A DNA stretch of 64,000 nt from Semisulcospira habei (GCA_036245525.1 BTPG01000003.1:191624164-191688163), one strand, 5' to 3'. Numbered from the stretch's first letter, positions 11,344 through 23,657 are shown. The notes: generated from the letters alone by a model not told the origin. Translations and numbers: made by a program.

Positions 11344-12722
11344 CACGCCCGACCTTTTTTAAGGCTTCAGTTCGCAAAAAGCTTTTACTGGGATTCAGTT
11401 ACATACCCACTTAGATAGTGACCACCCTATTGTCCCACCAAATACTTTCTTTCGTCCGTTCAAAGGCCCACCGGAATATTCTGACGGATACGTAAAAAGA
11501 CTGCTTCTGATAGGCGATGGTAGATGACGTCATAACGATTCTATACTACCTTAGGTCATCTGCATAATTATAACCAATCAGAGACAAGATGGCGGATGAA
11601 CCAGCGAAAAAAAAAAAGAAAGTGAGTATCATCGACTCGCGCCGACAATAACAGATTCGGAATTGAAGAGAAAAAAGTGGAAGAGAGACAAGACACCCCT
11701 AAGTAGAATTGACATCGGACAATGTGGCAACGCGTAAAGCAGGAGCTTGGCTTGACCCCCTACCCGGGATTTGTCGCTTTCCTGCTGAATCAGTAAGTAT
11801 TGTAATCTACGGTCTTTGGCGATCTTCCTATAGTTCCGCGATTTTCAGAATTCATGATCTTCAGAAGAATTTATCTCTTACTGATTTCGCAAGATTTGAA
11901 ACCTTGCTTTATCATAAAGTTACGAGCTAGTTATCCCATTTTATTCTGCAGAGATCTGAAAACTACGGTGTGTGCCAAAGTTGCACATCGCTGGTCGTAA
12001 TATGTTTTTCTCTGTGCGGGCTCTCATTCACTCGATTCAGAGAGGTAGTGTTTCTGCTGCGATGGTGCATTTGTCGTTTCCAATGATGCTTTCAGTTACG
12101 TAGACTTCGATGTGTGAGATGTGAAATTGACTGCAAAGCAGCCGAAAGGGTATAAATACCAATGTTCTGTTTCAATGAGGGAAGAAGGTGCGTGTTTCCG
12201 AGGGGTAAAGGATCAAAGGTCACACCCTCGGTGCACTACTGTACGCACGATCGTTGACTAGTAAATACTAGTAGCTCGAGCGGAACCCGCATTGTGATTC
12301 TGACAGCATAGCGAGTATGGAAGGTTTATTCTACTTTCTCGTGAAAAATTACGTCAAATGGATGCAGGAGAACATCAGTACACGTATACACTGACACGTG
12401 TGTACACCACACCGATGACCTCGTTACCTGCAGTATTGCGGTACACTGATAGTCCGCCGGGTTCTGCCTTGTGACGTAGGCTCATAAATGTGCATATTAA
12501 TTGAAAACGAGGCCGATGCAGACGATAAATCCGCGACTCGGGTACAAAAACAATACACACTCCAAACGATGAGTTTCGACATTTGGCATTGTACTTACAT
12601 CATAAAGCTCTAAGACAGTACACAAACGACCCATACACATACTATCAGCAGCACGGTATCTGTTGCAGACAGTTTTCTGAGTGTGTTGAGATGCTTGATC
12701 CTGGGGAATATAACTTTAACGT
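11344..12722 (+). repeat. Diverged direct duplication, copy 2
   Basis: Partner of 7995-9776. It lacks the SINE-like insertion and keeps a GTGAGT donor after the MADEPAKKKKK frame. Shared blocks include CCACCCTATTGTCCCACCAA and TTTCAGTTACGTAGACTTCG. Confidence 0.85.
11589..11621 (+). CDS. Possible first coding exon (MADEPAKKKKK)
   Basis: An ATG in the motif AAGATGGCGGA, which matches the YY1-type element common at housekeeping gene starts, preceded by CCAATCAG. It opens 11 codons, MADEPAKKKKK, and is followed directly by the consensus donor GTGAGT. No downstream exon was identified, so the gene is unknown. The surrounding block is duplicated at 8 kb. Confidence 0.35.
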
Positions 12723-12729
12723 ACAATAT

Positions 12730-13150
12730 GTAATACAGACAGCTGTTGTTTGTTTGTATCAATCAATCACTCTCACTCACTCAATCTATCTCATTTTCCT
12801 CATTCAAAGTGTTCGTATACACGCGCGGATGTGGGTGTCAGTGCGTGCGTGCGTTACTATCAGCCTCCGAAAATCGGTAGTGGGAGGGGGGGGGGGGGTT
12901 GAGGGGAGGGGGCGCGAAGACCAGCAACGCCCCAGCATTCTAAAATAATAATAAATAATAATATTTTAAAAGTTTTTATCACGATTTTTTTTAAAGCAAA
13001 GTTGTTGGGGATTTTTTTTAATTAAACATTTCACTAAAAATATTTTTTCCCCAATTTGTTTTCCTCCAAAAGTACTGCGGGGCCAGGGGATGGGATACTC
13101 TGGGCGCACTACTTTTTCTTGGGAGGAGGGAGTCAGGCCCCCCTCCAGCC
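12730..13150. other. Low-complexity AT-rich stretch
   Basis: CTCACT/AATC simple repeats, a G-run near 12884 and (ATA)n; nothing coding. Confidence 0.5.
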
Positions 13151-13310
<160 letters not shown>

Positions 13311-13508
13311 CGCACCTGCCTGCATACAAGGGCCTACGTGGAAGTTGCCACGCTTGTATACATGCATGAATGCAGATGAGTGTCTGCGGGTATGTTTGTC
13401 AAAAAGTCAGCATGTGCCTGTACAGATAGGAGAGTTGACTGGTCGCCAAACGCAAGATACCACAGGTATCGTATACAGACCCTTACTGGCTCTGGAAATG
13501 AAATGGAA

Positions 13509-13592
13509 TTAACTCATAATTCTAGAAGAGCCGCATTAGGATACGCGGCAAACAGCCGCGTATCCGATTGCGGCATGTCTCGAATGAGTTAA
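13509..13592. mobile_element. PalC element with TTAA ends
   Basis: TTAACTCATAATTCTAGAA to CTCGAATGAGTTAA, with inner arms GGATACGCGGC and GCCGCGTATCC. 84 bp and almost wholly palindromic. Confidence 0.85.
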
Positions 13593-13599
13593 GGAGATC

Positions 13600-14500
13600 C
13601 AGTAAAATGTCAATTTTGTTCCATCTGTCGGCAGGGTGGCAAGATACAGACAGATATTACGAACGAAACCAGGAACTAATTAAGATAGTTATTATCTAGC
13701 GTCTACCGGTACGCCACATTTGACTCCAGCATTAAACTCGATAAGCGGGCAAAGAAAAACGTAGATGGAATAAATCCCTTCCCAAAAACGTTATGCCACG
13801 CTGTATATTGGAATAAGTGCTATGTCTCCACACACACACTCAAAGAAAAAAAAAAGAAAAGAAATGTTTGCTGGTAAACAGAATATTCCTTATCCAACAT
13901 AACCGACAGACGCCTTCGACGATGGATTATACATGCAAGCCTAAAAATGTCAAAAAATATGCTGACGAGCAAAAGAAAAGCGATATTTTTTTAATCAACG
14001 CTAACATTTTAGTGTTTCCGACATATAACAATATATTTAGTGTTTCCGATATATAATATACTGACGAGCAAAGGAAATGCGACATTTTTGGAATCATCGG
14101 ATGATTCCACTAAAGTGAACACCATGGAAACTAAAATATATATTTTTTAAAGTGTATCAGTAAATGTCCGCCGACCATTGCCGTTGCAGTGGTATTCTGT
14201 TTTTTTTTTGTTTTTTTTTTTTCTCCTCGCACCAAGCCGCGCTACCATTGATCTATCACGTTTAGTCTCCATCAGCGAGTACAGTAGTTTTCAGCATACG
14301 ATCCTCAGATGTGACTGCCTCAGTTGGTCCTGAAGACGGAGATCATTGAAAACTAATTTGCCAACACAAACAAAACAATTTGCCACTAAAGCAAAAAGGA
14401 AAGAGTGATTTAAAGCCGAAGCGCCGTTGAAAAGTAAACGCGCTAAACACAATTAGCCTTTCCGAGACGTCCAGACGAAAGAAATGTTCAAATCGCGTGC
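13600..14500. other. No gene; small direct repeats and T-runs
   Basis: Apart from the direct repeat at 13956-14092 and a T-run near 14200 nothing is supported. Confidence 0.5.
13956..14092. repeat. Imperfect ~100-bp direct repeat
   Basis: TGCTGACGAGCAAAAGAAAA recurs as ACTGACGAGCAAAGGAAATG about 100 bp on, and TAGTGTTTCCGA occurs twice between them. Confidence 0.7.
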
Positions 14501-14505
14501 ACGGG

Positions 14506-14519
14506 GTGGGGGGGGGGGG

Positions 14520-14589
<70 letters not shown>

Positions 14590-14613
14590 AGAGGGAGAGA
14601 GAGAGAGAGAGAT
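14506..14613. repeat. G-run and (GA)n microsatellite
   Basis: G-rich start then AG repeats with GGGA interruptions. No LINE tail seen beside it. Confidence 0.9.
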
Positions 14614-14632
14614 TTTCACCCAATGCAGTGCA

Positions 14633-14676
14633 CTGATCATGACAGCTGAAGGGTGGTACCAGAATAGCTTGGCGCT
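14633..14676. repeat. PalB half-copy
   Basis: GATCATGACAGCTGAAGGGT and ACCAGAATAGCTTGGCGC; second arm missing. Confidence 0.6.
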
Positions 14677-14801
14677 TGATTATCATGGTCTACATGTCCT
14701 CTGAACTAGCATATCAGTTTTTAGGCAACATCCAAATAGTGTCACTGATTTCGACATTTGAACTCAGTGTGTCAAAGTTTCTCAACCAAGTCCTTCAAGC
14801 T

Positions 14802-14831
14802 GCAAGAGACGTAGATGTTCATCAACCCCTG
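14802..14831. repeat. PalA half-copy
   Basis: GCAAGAGACGTAGATGTTCA then TCAACCCCTG without a partner arm. Confidence 0.55.
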
Positions 14832-14892
14832 AAGCCAATGAAACGGGCAATATCAACATCTTCTGCTGAAGACAGGTGCAAAGTGGGTTTTT

Positions 14893-14926
14893 GTGTGCGT
14901 GTGTGCGCGCGTGCGTGTGTGTGTGT

Positions 14927-14970
<44 letters not shown>

Positions 14971-15001
14971 CGTGTGCGTGTGCGCGTGTGTGTGCGCGTG
15001 T

Positions 15002-15070
<69 letters not shown>
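14893..15070. repeat. (GT)n with GC interruptions
   Basis: GT array broken by GC dinucleotides, capable of Z-DNA. Confidence 0.95.
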
Positions 15071-15125
15071 GGGGATGAGGGTCAGTGTAGGGACTCATGA
15101 AGAAAAGGGCTGCCGCCCAAAAGAC

Positions 15126-15229
15126 CAGGGGTCAGTTGCATGACCGAGCTTCGTCGTCCACTAGCTATAGCGGCGCGCCTTGTTTAGTGGCTTGGGCAGG
15201 ACTAAGCTCACTCATGCAATTGGCCCCAG
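15126..15229. repeat. Imperfect palindrome
   Basis: GGGGTCAGTTGCATGACCGA pairs with the inverted TCACTCATGCAATTGGCCCC; the loop is GC-rich with a smaller stem. No family link seen. Confidence 0.6.
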
Positions 15230-15355
15230 GCGGGAGGTCGTGACCGCAACTAAGAACAGACTAAATCAGCATCATTGTGCTCAACACAGCCTCGATATAT
15301 GAACCACAGGTGCAAAATGAAGCCAGCAAGACGCCAGGATTCTCATGATTTTCGT

Positions 15356-15401
15356 CAAAGAGTACAGAGGCTACGCTACCTTAGCCTCTATACTCTTTGT
15401 T
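15356..15401. repeat. Short hairpin
   Basis: CAAAGAGTACAGAGGCTA pairs with TAGCCTCTATACTCTTTG around an 8-10 base loop. Confidence 0.75.
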
Positions 15402-15689
15402 TCCATGAAGAACTATGCCATCTTGACTGAAGAAGCCGAGGCCCCCCACCCCCACCCCCCCAACACTCTCCGCCCGGCCCCTCCAAGCCTCCCCCGTCTC
15501 CCCTCAGTTTGCGGGGGTCTTAAGACAAGATATATGCATCTTGTGGGTGGGCGATACTCGCTGCCGAAGGTCGAAACCAATCAGTGAAAACAAATCGCCG
15601 CGGAAATATATCATCCGGCGAAAATACTTCGCGTCAGTGAGAGCCATGGAGAGCTTGCTGCGGTTACACACGATACCACACAGCTCTTG

Positions 15690-15978
15690 AAATACTAAGA
15701 ATATTCCTGACCACAGACTAGTTATAAATACTAAGAATCTTCCTGACCACAGACTAGTTATAAATACTACGAATCTTCTTGACCACAGACTATTTATAAA
15801 TACTAAGAATCTTCCTGACCACAGACTAGTTATAAATACTAAGAATCTTCCTGACCACAGACTAGTTATAAATACTAAGAATCTTCCTGACCACAGACTA
15901 GTTATAAATACTAAGAATCTTCCTGACCACAGACTAGTTATAAATACTAAGAATCTTCCTGACCACAGACTAGTTATA
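15690..15978. repeat. 36-bp minisatellite, about 8 copies
   Basis: Tandem unit of 36 bp containing GACCACAGACTAGTTATAAA and TACTAAGAATCTTCCT, nearly identical between units. Because 36 is a multiple of three it gives an open minus-strand frame repeating a 12-residue unit (SLWSGRFLVFIT). This is probably not a protein. Confidence 0.95.
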
Positions 15979-16117
15979 TTTCGTTTCATTTTTATTTTAA
16001 ATTTTTGCCACGACACCAAGCTGCGATTTCAAAAACAGAAACTTGAAGTCCGTCTCAGTGCAAGCGTTGAACATCGTGGGTTCATATGTCTGCGGCGATG
16101 ACGAAGGCCAGGGGGCG

Positions 16118-16217
16118 GGGCGGGATGGGGTGGGTGTGGGTCTGTGAACAGAGGTTTCCAGACATATTCCCGCCCCCGGTCTGGAAAGCTCTGTTCACCG
16201 ACCACCCCCACCCCATA
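16118..16217. repeat. G-rich hairpin
   Basis: GGGGTGGGTGTGGGTCTGTG and TTTCCAGAC pair with GTCTGGAAA and CACCCCCACCCC. Confidence 0.7.
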
Positions 16218-16747
16218 CCCCCAACACACTCGACTTCACTAAAACAAAAGAAGAAGACTGTGTTTGCTGTTTGTTTGTACTTGATAGCAATAGCATGAGG
16301 AAGACCGAGATGCAAAAGAAAAGAAGAACACAAAAGTGAGTGAAATCAGCAAACAAACACTGCCTTGGTCTGCACGTACAAAGCCATGTTGTGCAATGCT
16401 GGACACACTGCAATGGGTAATTTGTAATTTTCTTTCTACATTATTTCTCTTTTGCTGGCAGCAGAGGCTGACGAGTAGATGTGTTCCTCCGCTAGGGCGG
16501 CTTCAGCGGCAACTATCAAACTGCCCAGACACAGCCATAAAACATGCCCTGTGGTCAGCGCAGACACAGGAATGTTATTTATAAACTGACGATGTATGCA
16601 GACGCCTGTCTATGGACTATGGGCCTGGCATTATTCATGGTGCTCATGGGGTACATAGCTTGTAAAATTGTATCTGCTTTTACACCGAAGAAACGGTTCA
16701 TATCCAGGTTCTGCCAAACGTTGATTTATACCCAGCGTTGACTGAAG

Positions 16748-17022
16748 TTAATCCATTCAGCTCTGACGCATTACAACAAGACATGGATTGATCATGAGTT
16801 CTGAGATCATGAAAGAATGGTCCGACGTCTCAAAGATCGACCATGATAGTTCAAGGGTGGTCCCAGAATAGCTTGGCGACTCCAGGCGAAAAAGCTATTC
16901 TGGGACAACCCTTGAATTATCACGGTCGATCTTTGAGGAGTCAAACTAGCGTGAAGCTATTCTGGGGCCACTCTTTCATTGGCACCATCCAGTGAAGCAT
17001 CATGGTCGAACTGTCTCGTTAA
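16748..17022. mobile_element. PalB-related element with two nested hairpins
   Basis: TTAATCCATTCAGC start and a CTCGTTAA end. Inside are the core hairpin (GGTGGTCCCAGAATAGCTTG and inverse) and repeated ATCATGGTCGA blocks, suggesting one copy inserted into or rearranged with another. Confidence 0.65.
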
Positions 17023-17185
17023 CTGTAATACAGACTCGCAAATTTAGCAATTTCTAACGTTGGGCTCCATCTGTTAACTTTTCTCGATATTTACAGGCAC
17101 ACAGCACTCGTTATTTGGAGATTGCAAAGCTTCTTAAGACCTGACAGACACGTTTATGGTACTGCGGCACTGGAAATGTTTCCAG

Positions 17186-17313
17186 CTGTTTCTCTAGAAG
17201 CATATGTCCCTGCTAGAATGCAACTGCTTGGATGGTGTCACCAACACGACTGTTTCTCTAGAAGCATATGTATCTGCTAGAATGCAACTGCTTGGCTGGT
17301 ATCACCAACACGA
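17186..17313. repeat. 64-bp tandem duplication
   Basis: CTGTTTCTCTAGAAGCATAT ... CACCAACACGA is present twice back to back with three or four differences. Confidence 0.9.
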
Positions 17314-18030
17314 CTGTTTGCACTAAATGAGCAACAACAACAAAACCGAAGTGTGGCAGTTTTACGATGCAAAACCCTTCACAAAACGTTACGTCACTGG
17401 ATTACCGCTATCGATCAACCTTGTTCACATGCTGCTAGCCGTGACTAATGAAAGAGACTGAAACAGCAGATGGAACTTTTAATGAGTATACGTCCTCGTT
17501 CGCCCGCAATCAAGACAGTGCTGTGCTCTGAGTAGCGCTGTGTCTTCACTATTCGTGCTGCCGGTCAAGCAAGTGTAAAAACAAAATCTTATGGCACAGT
17601 TATAATGATTAGTGATCAAAGTTATATTATTTTTTTCTACATTTGCTAGCAATAGTCTTTAGCTGTTCTTTGTCATCACTTTCTTTAGGATCATGCTCCC
17701 TCTTAGCCCTTTCACTGACGAGCTGTGTTTTGACGTCTGGTTTGTGTGTCGTGATTAATGTTGCGCTAAAGTGCTATATAAATATTATTATTATTATTAT
17801 TATTTCATATTTCAGTAAACTGCACAGCATACAAAAGCGTTGTGCTATTTGGACGCTTATCATACAGGACTATATGACCATCTGGACGATCCATATTTGT
17901 CGTATGCATGTAAATATCTGGGCAGGACGGAAGAACTTCTTCATTCCAAGCGGTTAGAAATGACATCTAGTGATGAAACCATCACTACTCGAAGGTCGTA
18001 CTTCTGCACATTTCAAAATTGTCACTTCAA
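17314..18030. other. No gene recognised
   Basis: Contains only the (ATT)n-tailed stub; the adjoining frame at 17840-18256 crosses palindrome fragments and is probably spurious. Confidence 0.5.
17700..17806 (+). mobile_element. Retroelement 3' stub with (ATT)n tail
   Basis: GCGCTAAAGTGCTATATAAA followed by (TTA)n is the familiar form of a LINE or SINE 3' end with an (ATT)n tail; nothing else of the element is recognisable. Confidence 0.45.
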
Positions 18031-18032
18031 AC

Positions 18033-18139
18033 TACGTACTAGTTCAGGGAGATGGATCGATCATGATAATTCAAGGGTAGTGCACCAGCCGTCCGCAAGA
18101 GGCATAAACCCTCTTGAGCCCCCGGGGGGAATCTATGCA
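18033..18139. repeat. PalB half joined to degenerate PalA
   Basis: GATCATGATAATTCAAGGGT followed by GCAAGAGGCATAAACCCTC and a shortened partner arm. Confidence 0.55.
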
Positions 18140-18261
18140 AATATGCTGCCTCAGTTTATCTGCGGTGTACTTCACGCAGAATCATTATCGGGTTTTCAGT
18201 CTGGGATGGTTTATATTCCGAAATGCACTGCATGTTCTCTTACTAAAGACCAATAAAGCGA

Positions 18262-18328
18262 ACAAGAGAAATAGATCCTCATGAGCCCCCACGACTGCGG
18301 GGGCTCATGATGATCTATTCTTCTTGCA
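18262..18328. repeat. PalA hairpin
   Basis: Arms run from ACAAGAGAAATAGATCCTC to the inverted TGATCTATTCTTCTTGC around CACGACTGCGG. Confidence 0.8.
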
Positions 18329-18329
18329 G

Positions 18330-18750
18330 CTGGGTGTTGTTCGCTATGTCCCGGCGATGCAAGGGTTAATGCACACGGCGCCAAGGTGGCTTAATTGTTT
18401 CTGCTCTTTGTGAGAGTTTACTTTGCACTTACTCCAGTGGCAGCGAGTTCTTCCTCAGTCCGCCTCAAGACGCGAGAAGCAATAGTGTAAATAAGCCGGG
18501 ACCTATCCCTATTAGCAAGATAACCCTGCAGTTCAGGAAAATCTATGCTTCTATCTATAGATGAAAGTGGCTGGCTTATGGACAAGCTAGGAAACCGGTG
18601 TGGCATTTATTTTCTGATCGGCCGCTAGACTCCGACAGCGAAGGGTTTCCGTTATCCGTTATCTCTGCTATCTGCTTGTCGGCGGATCTCGCGGCATCCG
18701 TGCCGATGTTATATCGTCGTATCGACTGAAGAACTAGTCATAACGCCAAA
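18330..18750. other. No gene recognised
   Basis: Short frames only, none with a family motif. Confidence 0.45.
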
Positions 18751-18752
18751 CT

Positions 18753-18952
18753 TTAACCCATATTATACTGAGGCTAAAAGCTTCAAATTTGTACACTGCC
18801 ATGTGAAAGCTACATTATAGTACTTACAGATAAGTATAAAGACCAATGGCTTTAGTTCAAGGGTGGTGCCAAGCTATTCTAACACTATCCTTGAACTATT
18901 TTAGTCAGTCACTTTTTTCACACACTGGTGTATTCCGAATGATAAGGGTTAA
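18753..18952. mobile_element. PalB subfamily element with TTAA ends
   Basis: TTAACCCATATTATACTGAG to GATAAGGGTTAA. Shares long flanks with 39413-39636 (GGCTAAAAGCTTCAAATTTG). Confidence 0.8.
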
Positions 18953-18954
18953 AA

Positions 18955-19340
18955 GGCACGGTCTAATCTGTCACGTATCGAAACAATGAGGCCAGAAAAA
19001 TCTGTTTATTAGAAAAGAGAATGATGGATAGGTAAACTGACTGACTGACTGACTGACAGAATGAATGAATGACGGACAGACAGACTGACTGGCTGGGCGG
19101 ACGGATGGATGAATGGACTGATTGATAAAGAGAAACGTCAAGCAAGCAGCAAAGACAATCTCACAATGAAGAAGTTCAAGAACGACCCAGACTTCGATGA
19201 CTGTAACACTTAAACTGTTTGGGATTTTAAAAAAAATATGTATACACATGATTTTGACTGATCGTCGGTTTAACTAACACTACGTGCGATTCGTGGACGG
19301 CCGATCTGTCTGATGTGAATCACAAGCGCGGCTTATACGA
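18955..19340. other. GACT-rich simple repeat and unassigned sequence
   Basis: Degenerate (GACT)n/(GGAT)n at about 19038-19110. The minus-strand Ser/Gln-rich frames here come from it. Confidence 0.5.
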
Positions 19341-19342
19341 AG

Positions 19343-19508
19343 ATGAACCCCTCCAATGCCGAGAAGCTTGAAGGTGAGCACAAACAAGCTGCAAAAGACA
19401 TAGATCCTCATGAGCCCCTCAGTTGCGGGGGCTCATGAGGATCTATGCCTCTTGATGACAACACTTTGCATCCATGTTCCTCGGACGGACGAGGCTCTTT
19501 CGCGATGA

Positions 19509-19545
<37 letters not shown>

Positions 19546-19586
19546 TCAAAAACATAATCCGCGTCCACTTGCCGTGAAGGGGTTAA
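19343..19586. mobile_element. PalA element
   Basis: TGAACCCCTCCAATGCC start, GAAGGGGTTAA end, hairpin at 19391-19454 and an internal (CA)15. Confidence 0.8.
19513..19542. repeat. (CA)15 microsatellite inside a PalA element
   Basis: Lies between the hairpin and the right end of the element at 19343-19586. Confidence 0.95.
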
Positions 19587-19814
19587 AATTGTCCAGCTAA
19601 CTCACGAGTGATGGCTGATTAAGCTGAACCCGCGTCAAACTAACCATGAAGTATACTAGGCAATCATGGCCGATCCTTTTAAATTGTATCGCATTTCTCG
19701 AAGAAAACAGGGGATACTGGGATATCTGCGACAAGAACGCCACCACCGTCATTACGGTGTATAGACGGGAATCTGCCAGTTTTTGATGGACTTGTTCGGC
19801 TGCAGACTCATAGT

Positions 19815-20830
19815 CCATAAGCCGGTCCTGGCTACCGTGCACCCCCCCCCCCCCCCCCCACCCCCCAGTACTCAATAAGATGGGTTTCAAAGTGTACTGA
19901 GATGTTTAAGCCATGTTCCCCGAAAATCCTTAGGAACACACAGCCGATGGCGCAAGGGTACCCCCATTCACGCTCTTCGCACATGCTAAAATGAGGTTGA
20001 GAAACATTTTTCTCTAAAGAAATCAGAATTCATTCCAGAAGCCCAAATAAGGCAATATTATGTTAAGGCACACCTTCTGCATCGTCTGCAAAAAAAACAG
20101 AATGAAAAAATATTGAATCTCTGGCTCACAGTGAAGGTATTTGTGCACCCAGTAAACAGTCATTTCCGCGAAATCGCAAAAAAAAGACAAAAATAATGTG
20201 TCAGATGCCTTCAGACATTTTCTATAGCACTGGCAGGCAATTTTCAGGCTTACATCATCACAACAGGATGTCACAATTATTATAAACTTCACTAGGTGAT
20301 GCTGTGATCACTGTGAGTGCCACAGTGGTTGATTTTGTATCCCTACCCCCAAGTTGTAAAAATACACAAAATTAATTAGAAATAAGTTTCAATAATGTGA
20401 GCATAAAGTGCAAGAAAATAAGGAAAGTCGGCATCCTTTACGGTACATTCGAGGTGAATGATAGCTTTTTCCCATTTAAAATTGCCGAATTGGATTGGAA
20501 AATGTACGTAGTTTCCAATGCCCTCAGAAATTTTGTATACAACTGATAGGTCTCTTTTATGTTTTATTGGTTAGGATAGAGTACCACAGTTACTCCCAAC
20601 CTGATTTTATGATGCTGTGATGCATTTAGGGGCCACAATGGCTAAATCTACTGCCCTACACCCATTTTACCAGTATGCAAAAAAACGCAAAATGATCATA
20701 AGAATTGCTTATGTCATACTCGTCTGTTTAAATATTTTTGTTACCAGTTTTCTTAACAAAGTATGCATACTAAGCATACAATTTGTGATCATTTCATTAA
20801 TTTCAATGTGACCCATCAATTTAATTGTAA
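19815..20830 (+). repeat. Left arm of a ~1 kb foldback
   Basis: Matches the reverse complement of 23658-24755 over about 1 kb with few differences, from TACCGTGCACCCC outside to GTGACCCATCAA inside. The outermost parts are C/G homopolymer runs, complementary between arms. No coding signal in the arm. Confidence 0.85.
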
Positions 20831-21849
20831 CTATACTGACTTCCATTAAAAATGCGAAAAGTGTCTGTAAGCAGAGACGGAGCAACCACCCTGACAGCAA
20901 AACAAGAACATTTTATTTGTTGCTTAATTCAGATGTTCAGCCTTACTGCCTGAGCTACCTTCACACAAAAATTGGATGAGTTATCGCCCATGGCTACCTT
21001 GGACGACACAGGGTTTCATTAGTGGTGAAAATAAGCAAAACTGGACACACTCTGTGAAGCAAGTTTCCTGTGATATGTTTTAACACAAAAGTTGTGTGGA
21101 TTGCTTATAATGTTATTAACTGCCTCAAATGAAATTTGACTCGAAAAATTCATTAGAGAACCAGAACTTACGGTGCACATCATTTTCTTAATAAATCTTA
21201 TTTGATTTAATCTGAATTAATTTCAAACCATTTTTATGCTCCAGTGACTGACACAGTGATAAAGAACATACCCATATCCATTTGATCAGGTAAATATGGC
21301 CGCTAACCTAAAAATAAAGAGCTTTTTGATTTTCATATTTGTAGGTCATGTTGATTATTTAGGTGCCTTTGACAAACGAAAAGTAGATCAAGAACAAACA
21401 GGCCTGATTTTCATGCACACCAACCCTAGTGACACTGCACATTGGTTGGCTTTCAACTGTGTCCTCTGCAGATGCTCCCCATTTCACTTTCAGTATCCTG
21501 TGATGGTAGTGTCACTGATGACGTCATAAGTCATCAATATGCGATTTTTAAGACTAAAGATTCTTTTTGCACACGACATAACACACTCTTAATAACATTT
21601 TCTAATAAATGACGTCAAAATAACCCGGATATAAGCATATTTACGAAGAAAAGCGCTATGGTGAAAAATTTGCGTTTCTTTTGTTGATCAGTACATTTTT
21701 AGCTGGTTGGTCTTTTAGGTGATATTTTACCTAGCGTAAAGCGGGTCTAGTGAGGTCTCCCCTTTTCTTTTCATTTATTTTCATCTAGAAATGTGTAAAT
21801 ATGAATATGCGTAATAAAGTTTCATGGTTCCTAACAGCCAAACAATGTT
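20831..21849. other. Foldback spacer, unassigned part
   Basis: Between the left arm and the decayed LINE: AT-rich, no family motif in the 77-codon frame at 21296. Confidence 0.5.
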
Positions 21850-23640
21850 ATCAAAATACTTAGTTTCCACATATCCACCACGAGATCACCACTTCCACCC
21901 CCATTTTGGGCCTTCTTCTTCTGCAACGTTCAATTCCTTGATGGCCGTCTTTAAATCTTATATTGTGCTGGCTGCCAATAAGTGAGCTGTCAAGAGCTCG
22001 GCAGCATGTTTTCAGAGTTTGGTGTACAGGGGCGTGTCTTCTGGTCAGCACTGCCAGCGGACCGCTTCTTTGTATGGACAGGTCTGGAGAATGTGCTAAG
22101 GAGACTGATTTTTCTGTGCCACATTCGTATAGGGCTGTTTGCGCATGACCCAGTCTCACTAGGCGAGTCCAGAGTGATCAGTGCGTAGATGAAAGAAGGT
22201 GGCCTGGCTCTCCCTGTTCAGCTTGTTGATGTCGTCTGCCCATGGGCTGCAGCCACCGTTCTGCTGTTTCCAATCACTTTGTTGCTGTAGTGTCTTGTTT
22301 TTTTTTTTTTTTTTACAGGAGGTTGTGATCTTGAGGTAGTCTAGCGCCTACTTTGGCCAGGCTGTCAGCCTCTCCATTTCCAGCTACTCCAGAATGCGCT
22401 GGAATCCACTGCAGCACTATTTTGTGGACAGGGCATCCAGTCTATCTTGAAGCTTCCTGGTGAGGAGATCAGAGGATCAATCAAGCTGCTGACTTACCCT
22501 TGCTAGTGCTCTGCTGCTGTGTTGAGCACCTGCAGATCTGCACGATAGTTGGAGCTGCTGTCGAAAGCTGGTAAGGAGAGGGAGGTAGTAGTGCGGTCTG
22601 AACAACAGATGTACACGCTTCTTCCTTCATTCCGCATGGCGTCTTGTGCGGACCCACCTTTGTTGATGTGAGCACAGCTGCTGTGAGGATAGCGCTTGTG
22701 CATAATCTCCAGCGAAATGGCTTTGTGCAGTGCCGCGACCTTTGGCAAAGAGTCCTGGAACATCGTTAATGTTGTCTAGAAGGCTCTTTTGAGATGTCCA
22801 GGTATCGTTTGGCTTGGTTCCAGGACGTCAGTTTTAGCCCTTTGCAGGACCTTCAGTTGGCGGTTCAGACTTGGGCATTTCTGACGGTTTTTGGTCTGCT
22901 CCTGTAGTCTCCAGTGCTGTCGGTGTTTAGTAAGTCTCATTGTGTATGCTGTTCTGCGTTCCAGTGGCTCCAATGTCCTCCATTTCCTAAATTGGCGTGC
23001 TCCAGATGGCTCTAAGAATGTCACTGCATCATGAGAATGACCCATGTTCTGCATCTTTTCAAGCCTGGCTTTTTTGGTTTTGCAGGCAGTGTTTCATGTT
23101 GTCCATGTATCTTGGTACCGCACTACTGGTCTGACCGAGCTGGTGTTTGCTTGCACCAGGATGCTGTAATTTGCGCCAATGTGGTCCCCACCAGTTTCTT
23201 CATCAGAGACTTGTTCGCAGCTCTAGCTTCCATGGGTTCGATGCGAGTCCTCCACGTGAATCCAGTAATTTATTTGTTGCCAGTAAAGTTGGCCTGCCTG
23301 TCTTTGGTACTTGAAAGTCTCCAGTTTCAAGGTGACTTCTTAGATCTGATTGAAAGAGATGGTTTGAGTGGCCATCTTTCAGTCCAGCTGCTGACACCAT
23401 TGGCAGCATCCTGGATTCTGCAGGATGCTATTTCTTTATGTTCTGCTGCGCTCCACACTGCACAGTCATCCGCATGGTGGATGTTCGAGACGAACCTTGG
23501 TACTGCTGTACTGATGTCATTAATGTAGACCAAGAACAGCATCCGACACAACATCTCCCTTAGGTACACCTTCCCCGAGTTTGACAAGACTGCTGAATGT
23601 GCAGACCGTAGAAGCTTCAGCGGCAGCCCCTGTTAAACAT
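21850..23640 (-). pseudogene. Decayed RNase H-bearing LINE (RT, RNase H, C-terminal tail)
   Basis: Minus-strand pieces in several frames line up in order with an I/Jockey-group polyprotein: FLVYINDI and ADDCAVW (RT motif, about 23450-23530), the RT thumb and ERRTAYTMRLTKHRQHWRLQ (about 22920), an RNase H domain with a partial active-site region (AHSGVAGNGEADSLAK at about 22355-22402) and a tail near 22100 (LGHAQTALYECGTEKS). Many frameshifts and stops. It fills the spacer of the foldback at 19815-24755. Confidence 0.75.
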
Positions 23641-23657
23641 GCCTTAGCTAAAAAGAA

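Noticed and set aside
15504..16019. 171-codon minus-strand repeat protein
   Set aside because: It is the translation of the 36-bp minisatellite; no splice, start or homology support.
23031..23528. 165-codon plus-strand ORF in the foldback spacer
   Set aside because: It is antisense to the decayed LINE polyprotein, whose motifs are on the minus strand.
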